From NCBI RefSeq assembly GCF_000428885.1, contig NZ_KE386810.1:62001-126000 (forward strand): a DNA stretch of 64,000 bases, written 5' to 3'. The notes under the pieces were generated by a model that had not been told where the DNA came from, searched no databases, and saw only the letters and a program-made list of their open reading frames with translations. This document shows, piece by piece, positions 27,847-34,671 of the stretch (the stretch's first letter is position 1; every line of letters starts with the position of its first letter). The position numbers and the translations under genes are program-made. The DNA is from Geothrix fermentans DSM 14018 (lineage in GTDB: Bacteria; Acidobacteriota; Holophagae; Holophagales; Holophagaceae).

Positions 27847-28663
27847 GCTGATCGGCGCCCTGCTAGCCTCCTGCCTCCTGGCCGCCCAGCCGGCGGCGGA
27901 GGAGAAGCCCGCGCCCGCGGTGGTGGCCGCGGCCCGGGCGCCGGTCCTCCGGCCCGGCGAAGGTTTCGCCATCACCCTGGGGGATGGGGAGGTGCATGCC
28001 TTCGGCGAGGCGCGGAAGGAGGCCCCCATGGGCAGCCTGGCCAAGCTGGTCTGGATGAAGCTGGAAGGGGGCGAGTGGTCCGCCTCCGGCGTCCAGTACC
28101 GCTGCAAGGGGGCCGAGGGGCCCTTCGTCTGCTGGAACCGCGAGGGCCACGGCCGCGTGGACCTGTCCCGGGCCCTCCAGGAGAGCTGCAACCTCGCCTT
28201 CCTGGCCTGGATCGCGGGCGCGCGCGAGCGCTGGGCGCAGGACTACGGCCCGGACGCGGCCAGGGCCCGGTTGGAGGAGACCTTCGGGCCCTTCCTCGGG
28301 CGGCGCATGCCCCCGGGCGAGGGGCTTCCCCCGCTGACGGCGGCCTGGGTGGGCGACGGCGATCTGCTGCGCACCAGCCCCGAGGCCTTCCTGCGCTGGC
28401 TCATGGACCCTGGCCAGATGGAGGTCGTCACCTTCGGCAAGCGCTACCTGGCCGGCTTCTGGGCGGAGGTGAAGGACCTGTTCGGCCGGGAGGACTGGTG
28501 GTTCAAGACCGGCACGGGCCCGGTGCCTGGCGATCCCTCGGCCACCGGCGCCTGGGTGGCGGGCGGCCGGCGCTCGGTCCTGGTGGTGCTCCACCTGCCG
28601 CGGGGACGCGGCAAACAGGAGGGCATGACGCGCATCCGGGAGATCCTGGGGCTGAAGCCTTGA
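27833..28663 (+). CDS. Penicillin-binding/beta-lactamase-fold protein (DUF2300/YfaQ-like part)
   Basis: A 276-residue exported protein (signal: LIGALLASCLLAAQPA). It shows all three serine-transpeptidase motifs in the right order: SLAK at residues 68-71 in PMGSLAKLVW, SCN at 118-120 in LQESCNLAF, and KTGTG at 225-229 in DWWFKTGTGPV. These are the active-site signatures of class D beta-lactamases and penicillin-binding proteins. It is shorter than normal PBPs and has no transglycosylase domain. It may act on peptidoglycan or act as a sensor; in E. coli the equivalent YfaQ position encodes a DUF2300 protein. Start ATG 27833 overlaps the upstream gene. Confidence 0.78.
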   Translation: MWNPRLIGALLASCLLAAQPAAEEKPAPAVVAAARAPVLRPGEGFAITLGDGEVHAFGEARKEAPMGSLAKLVWMKLEGGEWSASGVQYRCKGAEGPFVCWNREGHGRVDLSRALQESCNLAFLAWIAGARERWAQDYGPDAARARLEETFGPFLGRRMPPGEGLPPLTAAWVGDGDLLRTSPEAFLRWLMDPGQMEVVTFGKRYLAGFWAEVKDLFGREDWWFKTGTGPVPGDPSATGAWVAGGRRSVLVVLHLPRGRGKQEGMTRIREILGLKP

Positions 28664-30135
28664 TCCTGCTGGCGGCTCCGGCGCCCGCGCCTCCCTTCCA
28701 GCCGCCGGTCATCGAAGGAGAGGGCGCCGGCCTGGAGGTCATGGAGGAGTCCCTGCGGGCAGCCTTCGCGTCCACCTCGGACTTCGGACCATGGCCTGCG
28801 GGGCCCTGGCACGTCCGCATCCATCCCGACGCCGCCGCCTTCGAGAAGGCCACGGGCGCGCCGGCCGGCCGCAGCGGGCAGTGGCAGGGGGACACCCTGC
28901 ACCTGCGCCCCTGGGATCAGCTCAGGCGGCGGGACCTCGGCGCCATCCTGCGCCACGAGCTGACCCACCGGCGCCTGCGGGACGCGCGCCTCCGGCGCTG
29001 GGAGGAAGAGGCCCGGTGCCTGTGGGCGGAGGGCCACGCCAGGCCGCCGCGGGCCTGGCCCGCCGCGCCGCCGGCGGGCGCCCAGGCGCGTCTCGACCGG
29101 GCCCTGGCGGGCGGCGCCACCCGCGAGCAGGCCTGGGCCTATCGCTGGCTGAGGGCCTGGCTCCGGGGTGGTCCCCTGCCGCACCCGCCGGAGCCCACCG
29201 GGGCCACCGCGGAAAGCTGGACCCGGGAGGCCCCGGTCCTGGCCGAAACCGTCACGGTGGTCTGGCCCGCGGAGCGCCTGCGGGGGCCCATGGCCGTGAA
29301 TGGACACCAATTGTCGCATCGTTTGGGGAGGACCTGGCGCTTCCAGGGGGCCGTCCGGTTCCAGCCGGGCTTTCCGGTCGGGCCGCTCCGGGGCACGGTG
29401 CGGATCCGGGCCGAGCGCCACGGCTGGCGCCTGGCCTGGACGGCCTCCCGGACCGCCTGGATCGCCGCGGCGGCGGAGGGGGAGCTCGGCGCCGATGCGC
29501 CCTTCGAGGCCCGGCGGGCCCTGGCCGCGGTGCTGGACCGCTGGCTCGACGGCCACCCCCGGCAGCATCCGGCCGGCGCGCTCTGTCCGCTGACCCACTG
29601 CGCCGTGGTGCGGGGAGGCGCTATGCCGGGCACGATCCGGGCGGTCGAGGCGGCCCCGCCTCTGGACCTGGATCCCCGGTGGGCCTTCTTCACCGGTTCC
29701 GCCGGCGGTCATTCCCTGAGCCCCCGGGTGGTCTGGGGCGACGGACCGGCCGAGGCGGGCTCCGCCCCGGAGGTGCCGGAGGACCGCTGGACGGCCTGGG
29801 AGCGCACCCTGGAGGCCGCCCAGGTCGCCGCCCTGAAGCGGGACGTGGCCGCTGGACTGAAGCCGGGCCAGCTCGGGATGAGGCTGGGCGCCTCCGGGCC
29901 CTACGCGGTGGAAGCCCTGCGCCTGGCCGCGGGCCGGCGCTACGGGTGGACCACCTGGCCCAGCAATGTCTGTGAGGGCGAGTTGCGGCCGGACGGCTCC
30001 CTCCACCTGAAGGGGCGGGGCTGGGGCCACAACGTGGGCCTCTGCCTCAGCACCGCGCGCTTCCGCGCCGCCCAGGGCGCGGTGGCCGAGCAGATCCTCG
30101 CCGAGGCCTTTCCGCCTTCCTGGCGGCTGCCATGA
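28660..30135 (+). CDS. SpoIID-like protein with an N-terminal HELTH metallopeptidase-like region
   Basis: A 491-residue protein, starting most likely at TTG 28660, which overlaps the previous stop as TTGA; ATG 28741 is the alternative. Residues about 85-130 contain LRHELTHRRL (His99, Glu100, His103) and a downstream LWAEGHA (Glu124), the layout of a zinc gluzincin. The C-terminal half resembles SpoIID/LytB amidase-enhancer domains: AAAEGELGADAPFEARRALA, CPLTHCAVVRG, and GRGWGHNVGLCLSTARFRAA near the end. SpoIID proteins cut denuded peptidoglycan glycan strands. It may correspond to the second half of a split YfaQ. The next gene starts in its stop codon. Confidence 0.76.
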   Translation: MILLAAPAPAPPFQPPVIEGEGAGLEVMEESLRAAFASTSDFGPWPAGPWHVRIHPDAAAFEKATGAPAGRSGQWQGDTLHLRPWDQLRRRDLGAILRHELTHRRLRDARLRRWEEEARCLWAEGHARPPRAWPAAPPAGAQARLDRALAGGATREQAWAYRWLRAWLRGGPLPHPPEPTGATAESWTREAPVLAETVTVVWPAERLRGPMAVNGHQLSHRLGRTWRFQGAVRFQPGFPVGPLRGTVRIRAERHGWRLAWTASRTAWIAAAAEGELGADAPFEARRALAAVLDRWLDGHPRQHPAGALCPLTHCAVVRGGAMPGTIRAVEAAPPLDLDPRWAFFTGSAGGHSLSPRVVWGDGPAEAGSAPEVPEDRWTAWERTLEAAQVAALKRDVAAGLKPGQLGMRLGASGPYAVEALRLAAGRRYGWTTWPSNVCEGELRPDGSLHLKGRGWGHNVGLCLSTARFRAAQGAVAEQILAEAFPPSWRLP

Positions 30136-30389
30136 CCTGGTTCGTCTACCTGGTCCGCTGCGGGGATGGGACCCTCTACTGCGGCATCGCCCTCGACGTG
30201 GCGGCGCGGCTGGAGCAGCACCGGGCGGGCCGGGGCGCCAAGTACACCCGCGGCCGCGGGCCCCTGGAACTGGCGTACCAGGAGGCCTGCGGCTCGAAGA
30301 CGGAGGCCCTGCGGCGGGAGAGGTCCCTCAAGCGCATGAAGCGCCCAGCGAAGGAGGCCCTGGTCGCCGGCGCTACAGGAAGACCGTGA
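30132..30389 (+). CDS. GIY-YIG nuclease-family protein (YhbQ-like)
   Basis: An 85-residue single-domain protein with the GIY-YIG-type signature VYLVRCGDGTLYCGIALDVA, Arg in AARLEQH and a conserved Glu/Lys helix (EALRRERSLKRMKR). It matches the short UPF0213/YhbQ group. Its ATG overlaps the SpoIID-like gene stop by four bases, placing it last in the macroglobulin operon, perhaps only by read-through. Its 3' end overlaps a convergent gene by 17 bases. Confidence 0.87.
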   Translation: MTWFVYLVRCGDGTLYCGIALDVAARLEQHRAGRGAKYTRGRGPLELAYQEACGSKTEALRRERSLKRMKRPAKEALVAGATGRP

Positions 30390-31191
30390 TCGCGATGCGG
30401 ATGCCTGGATAGCGGGGATTGACCAGGTAGTAGCCGTCGCCGTAGTAGTCGATGTACACGCGGTCGGCCATGTACCAGTCATCCACCCAGAACTCCGGCC
30501 AGGGGTCCACGATGAGGAACCAGTAGCCTCCGCAGCGGAACCGGGGGTAGCCCTGGTAGATCACCGGGCGGGTGCCGATGAGGAAGGGGTGGCTGATGCC
30601 GAAGCGGGAGACGAACTGCGGCTCGGGAATCCGGTAGCCGCCATAGCCTCCGCGCTGGGCCCAGGTGCGGTGGTCGCGCTCCCAGTGCTCGGCGCGATGC
30701 TCCCGCCAGGTGGCGCGGGCCGGCCAGGCATTCCGGCGCCAGGTGTCACGGCCCTGCCAGGCGCGGGCGGTGTCAGCCGCGCGCGGGGAGGGGCGCGCCT
30801 CCCGGCCCTGCGGGCGGGACGGCTCCCGCTCCGAGGGGGCGCGGAAGGTCCGCGGCTCCCCCCGCTCCATGCGGCCTTCAGGGCGGCCTTCGGGGCGTCC
30901 CTCGGAGCGCCCTTCGGGGCGGCCGGGCCGCTCGGGCCTGGCCTGGCGCTCGGGTCCAGGCATGGGGCGGGACCGCTCCATCTCCCTGGATGGGCGGGCG
31001 GCCTGGGGGGCCGACCGCGCGGGCGGCTGCTCCCGTCCCCGTTCCGGGGCGCGGCCCTGTTCGCGCCCCTGCTCGCGGGGACGCTCAGGCCGGGAACCTT
31101 CTTCGCGGCGGTCCCTCTGGGCCGCGACAGGTACGGCCAGAGCGGCCAGAAGCAAGAGGACCAAGGTGCTGGACGTTCGGTGGCGTGTCAT
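30373..31191 (-). CDS. Arg/Pro/Glu-rich exported protein
   Basis: A 272-residue protein with a signal peptide (SSTLVLLLLAALAVPVAAQR) and GGAGGAG ribosome site. Residues 25-165 are a low-complexity basic region with RP, RE and EGRPEGR repeats. The C-terminal 100 residues are aromatic: YGGYRIPEPQFVSRFG, FLIGTRPVIYQGYPRFRCGG, DDWYMADRVYIDYYGDGYYL. Proteins with this Arg-rich linker and Tyr-rich tail occur as exported or cell-surface proteins of unknown role. Convergent with and slightly overlapping the GIY-YIG gene. Confidence 0.75.
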   Translation of the reverse strand: MTRHRTSSTLVLLLLAALAVPVAAQRDRREEGSRPERPREQGREQGRAPERGREQPPARSAPQAARPSREMERSRPMPGPERQARPERPGRPEGRSEGRPEGRPEGRMERGEPRTFRAPSEREPSRPQGREARPSPRAADTARAWQGRDTWRRNAWPARATWREHRAEHWERDHRTWAQRGGYGGYRIPEPQFVSRFGISHPFLIGTRPVIYQGYPRFRCGGYWFLIVDPWPEFWVDDWYMADRVYIDYYGDGYYLVNPRYPGIRIAITVFL

Positions 31192-31360
31192 GGACTCCTC
31201 CCTTCCGCGCCCTCGATGGAGGCACTGGATAAGATGCGGAGATTGCAGGATCAGTGCCAGTCAACGTCCCGGGCTGCAAACGGATGAGGCGCGGTAGGCC
31301 GTTCGGATGAGGCTCCATCGCAAGGGCGCGCGCAGAGGCGCGGAACTGCGCTGCGCAGGA

Positions 31361-32047
31361 TCAGGCCCGCCGCCCGGCGCCCATCTCGCGCAGCAGCGCG
31401 GCGGCGGCGGCCTTCGGATCCTCCGCCTTGAACACGGCATTGCCGGCGACGAGGCAGTCCGCGCCCGCGCGCACGAGGTCCGCGGCGTTCTTCAGGCCCA
31501 CACCGCCGTCCACCTGGATGAGGAAGGGCACGCCGCGCTCCGCGCGCAGCGCGTCGAGGCGCTTCACCTTGTCCAGCACGCGGGGGATGAAGCTCTGGCC
31601 GCCGAAGCCGGGATTCACGCTCATGAGCAGCGCGAAGTCGAAATCGCCCAGGAGGTCCACCAGCGTCTCCACGGGTGTGCCGGGATTCAGCACCACCCCG
31701 GCCTTCCCCCCGGCCTGGCGGATCGCCGCCAGGGTGCGATTCAGGTGGGGATCGGCCTCCTGGTGGATGCTCACCCAGCCGGCGCCGGCCTTCACGAAGT
31801 CCGCAGCGTAGCGCAGGGGCTCGACGATCATCAGGTGGCAGTCCAGGGGCAGGTCCGTGGCCTTGCGCAGGCTCTCCACCACGGGCAGGCCGATGGTGAT
31901 GTTCGGCACGAAGCGGCCGTCCATGACGTCCACGTGCACCACCTGGGCGCCCGCGGCCTCGATCATCCGCAGTTCCTCGCCCAGCCGCGTGAAGTCCGCG
32001 GAGAGCAGGGACGGGGCCAGCAGGGGGGAGGCGGGGCGGAGGCTCAT
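31361..32047 (-). CDS. rpe: Ribulose-phosphate 3-epimerase
   Basis: A 228-residue TIM-barrel enzyme interconverting ribulose 5-phosphate and xylulose 5-phosphate in the pentose phosphate pathway. Motifs: APSLLSADF, VVHVDVMDGRFVPN (metal His and Asp), LDCHLMI, MSVNPGFGGQ, and the phosphate loop VDGGVGLKN. It is a single gene; nearby genes do not add to its role. Confidence 0.95.
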   Translation of the reverse strand: MSLRPASPLLAPSLLSADFTRLGEELRMIEAAGAQVVHVDVMDGRFVPNITIGLPVVESLRKATDLPLDCHLMIVEPLRYAADFVKAGAGWVSIHQEADPHLNRTLAAIRQAGGKAGVVLNPGTPVETLVDLLGDFDFALLMSVNPGFGGQSFIPRVLDKVKRLDALRAERGVPFLIQVDGGVGLKNAADLVRAGADCLVAGNAVFKAEDPKAAAAALLREMGAGRRA

Positions 32048-32187
32048 GGGCCCAAGTATCCCAGACCAGGGCCGGGGATCTCCATGGCCGGAAGGGGAAG
32101 CCGCACCCGCCGGCCCGCTCCGGAATAACAGGAGTGCAGGATTCTGATCTTGGATTAAACTGGATAAATCCAGGTCAGGATTATTTT

Positions 32188-32751
32188 ATGTCCCAGGTGT
32201 TTCATGGAAATACCTATGGAGCCGATGTAGCTCCCGAGCGCCTTTCCATCCTCTTCCAGCTCAGGGCGCTCCTCCTCCTCCTCCGGCCGGAGACTCAGGA
32301 GGAGTTCGAGCGGGACTGGAATTCGGCCGTGGCCGTGCGGGCCAAGGGCTACGCACCGCCCCGGCTCGTCCGCGTCCGGGCCCTGTCGGTCCCCACCGCC
32401 TGGGCCCTGGACAAGAACAGCGAGGAGACCGAGGAGTATGTCGAAGTGCTCCAGGCCGAGGAGTCCCAGGTGGAGCAGACCCGGTACATCCAGGAGATCC
32501 AGCTCCGGAAGCATGCACGGAGTCTTGAATCCGCCATGCACCGGGCCCGGACCTTCAGGGAGCTCGCCGTGCGCATGGAAAGGGAGGGGATCCGCCGGCC
32601 GGTCTACCTGGTGGATGTCGGCGCCTACGGCCTTCCGTACCGGATGTTCCGGTTCGACGGGCACCATCGCGCCATCTGCGCCAGATTCCTCGGCCTGGAG
32701 CGGGTCCCGGCCTATGTCTTCGAGGTGTCACCTCCGCTCCCGATGCCCTGA
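32188..32751 (+). CDS. Orphan protein with a ParB/sulfiredoxin-like motif
   Basis: 187 residues from the ATG at 32188 (AGGA seven bases before); a GTG at 32134 is open but less likely. The middle is rich in Glu and coiled (NSEETEEYVEVLQAEESQVE; IQLRKHARSLESAMHRAR). The C-terminus reads YRMFRFDGHHRAICARFLGL then VPAYVFEV, matching the DGHHR box of ParB/sulfiredoxin-fold proteins. There is no DNA-binding domain, so it is not a partition protein. The upstream 140 bases are AT-rich for this genome. Function is unknown. Confidence 0.75.
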   Translation: MSQVFHGNTYGADVAPERLSILFQLRALLLLLRPETQEEFERDWNSAVAVRAKGYAPPRLVRVRALSVPTAWALDKNSEETEEYVEVLQAEESQVEQTRYIQEIQLRKHARSLESAMHRARTFRELAVRMEREGIRRPVYLVDVGAYGLPYRMFRFDGHHRAICARFLGLERVPAYVFEVSPPLPMP

Positions 32752-32759
32752 GCATCGGG
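32739..32759. terminator. Hairpin over the stop codon of the 32188-32751 gene
   Basis: CCCGATGC (32739-32746) pairs with GCATCGGG (32752-32759) around a 5-base loop containing the TGA. There is no long T-run, so it is a weak terminator between convergent genes. Confidence 0.45.
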
Positions 32760-32790
32760 TTCCAGGCGTCTCCGTGGGGACTGGCGCGCT

Positions 32791-34398
32791 TCAGCGCCCC
32801 AGGGGCACCTCCACCCCGTTCACCCACAGGCGGGCCGGCTTCACCTTGCGCAGGGCCTCTGGAGCGAGGGTGCCAAGGGGGACCTGGATCCACAGGAGGT
32901 CCGCCACGGCGCCCTTCTGGAGCGTGCCCATGTCCCGGGCCCGTCCCAGGGCCGCCGCATTGCCGGCGGTGTAGGCGCGGACGGCCTCGGGGCGGGTGAG
33001 CCGCTGGGCAGGCAGGAAGCCGCCGGGCGGGTTGCCGGCGGGGTCCTGGCGCGTCTCGGCGGCGGCGAGGCCCACGAAGGGATCCGGGTCCTCCACGGGT
33101 GCGTCGCTGCCGAAGGCCAGGAGGGCGCCGCCGTTCGCGAGGCTGCGCCAGGGGAAGGCCTCGTCCACGCGCCCGGGGCCCAGGCGTGCCGGCGTCCAGC
33201 TGTGGTCGGAGGTGCAGTGGACGGGCTGGACGCTGGCCACGACGCCGAGCTTCCCGAAGCGGGCGGCATCCTCGGCGGTGACGATCTGGGCGTGCTCGAT
33301 GCGCGGAGGCAGGGCGCCCTTGCCCTTCTTCATGGCCTGGGCGATCAGGTCCAGCGCGGCGCGGTTCGCCGCATCGCCGATGGCGTGGATGGCAGGCTGG
33401 TAGCCAGCCCGCAGGGTGATGGAGACATCCAACGCCACCTTGGCGGGATCCGTGACCCAGAGCCCCTGCGTGGAGGGCTCGTCTGCGTAGGGCGCCAGGA
33501 GTCTGGCCCCACGGCTCCCCAGGGCGCCGTCCATGTAGAACTTCACGCCCTGCACCTGGAAGAAGGACAGGGCCTTCGCCCGGGGCTGCTTCAGCTCCCG
33601 GAGCATCAGGGCATGGTCGTGGTTCACGTAGGCGAAGACCCGGATGGGCAGGGCCCCCGCGGCGGCCAGACGCCGGTAGGCCGCCAGCTCGCGGGCGCCC
33701 ACGCCCATGTCGGCCACGGCCGTGAACCCGTCGGCACGCAGGGCCGTGAGGCCGGCCTTGAGCCGCGCCTCCAGCTCGGCGGCGCTGGGCTCGGGAATGT
33801 GCTTCTCCACGAGCTGGACGGCGGCGTCCAGCAGGATGCCCGTGGGCCGGCCGCCGGCATCCCGGAGGATGCGGCCGCCCTGGGGATCCGGCGTCTTCGC
33901 GGTGATGCCCGCGAGGGCGAGGGCGGCGCTGTTCACCCAGGCGGCATGGCCGTCCACCCGCTGGAGGAAGGCGGGCCGGGGGCCCGTGAGGGCGTCCAGG
34001 TCCACGGCCCGGGGGAAGGCCTTGCCGGCCCACCGGTTCTGGTCCCAGCCTCGCCCCAGCACCCAGCCCTGGGGGTGCGCCGCGGCCCAGGCCCGGATGC
34101 GCTCCAGGGTGCCGGGCAGGTCCGCCGGGCCCGTGAGGTCCACCTTCCGACCCAGGGCGCCCAGGCCGCCCACGTGGGCGTGGCCCTCGATGAGCCCCGG
34201 CAGCAGGGTGCCCCCTGGGAGGTCCACCCGCTGGGCCTTGGGGTGGGCCTTGGCGAGGGTCTCCACAGGGCCCACCGCCAGGATCCGTCCCTTCCGGATG
34301 ACCACGGCCTGGCCGTGCTGCAGCCCCTGGTCGGTCCACAGGTCGGCGCCCTGGATCAGGCGGTAGGAGGCGGGCGGGGCGGCGGGCGGCATCGGCAT
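32791..34398 (-). CDS. YtcJ-type amidohydrolase
   Basis: A 535-residue metal-dependent hydrolase of the amidohydrolase-3 family. It has LPGGTLLPGLIEGHAHVGGL (HxH metal pair near residue 73), WVLGRGWDQNRW, VQGVKFYMDGALGSR with the carboxylated Lys, HAIGDAANR, RIEHAQI, and FGSDAPVEDPDPF. These enzymes remove acyl or amide groups from small molecules; the substrate is unknown. Many relatives are exported, but no signal peptide is visible here. Confidence 0.87.
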   Translation of the reverse strand: MPMPPAAPPASYRLIQGADLWTDQGLQHGQAVVIRKGRILAVGPVETLAKAHPKAQRVDLPGGTLLPGLIEGHAHVGGLGALGRKVDLTGPADLPGTLERIRAWAAAHPQGWVLGRGWDQNRWAGKAFPRAVDLDALTGPRPAFLQRVDGHAAWVNSAALALAGITAKTPDPQGGRILRDAGGRPTGILLDAAVQLVEKHIPEPSAAELEARLKAGLTALRADGFTAVADMGVGARELAAYRRLAAAGALPIRVFAYVNHDHALMLRELKQPRAKALSFFQVQGVKFYMDGALGSRGARLLAPYADEPSTQGLWVTDPAKVALDVSITLRAGYQPAIHAIGDAANRAALDLIAQAMKKGKGALPPRIEHAQIVTAEDAARFGKLGVVASVQPVHCTSDHSWTPARLGPGRVDEAFPWRSLANGGALLAFGSDAPVEDPDPFVGLAAAETRQDPAGNPPGGFLPAQRLTRPEAVRAYTAGNAAALGRARDMGTLQKGAVADLLWIQVPLGTLAPEALRKVKPARLWVNGVEVPLGR

Positions 34399-34532
34399 GG
34401 GCGGGTTCCCGGGTGTTCTGGAAGCATAGCTTCACGAGGATTCGCCCTGGAAGCCGACAGGTCCGTTCCCGGGTCGAGGGATCGTCCCGGCCCAGGGCTG
34501 AAGGACCGATCGGGCAGACGGTCCGGGCTACG

Positions 34533-34594
34533 GTTTGTAGAAAAACGCAATAAATCGAATATAAATTTATGTATTACATGTATTTGCCTGCTGG
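34533..34594. promoter_or_regulatory. AT-rich island upstream of the GGDEF/EAL gene
   Basis: About 60 bases of strongly AT-rich DNA (for example AATCGAATATAAATTTATG) inside a GC-rich genome. It lies in the 273-base divergent gap between the amidohydrolase and the GGDEF/EAL gene and probably contains promoter or upstream elements; no single box stands out. Confidence 0.45.
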
Positions 34595-34671
34595 ATTGGG
34601 TGACGGCAGTCACTGACGGTCCGGCGGGAATCACGGACAGTTGACCCTTGGGTAGTGAAAAAAGGAGGCGC

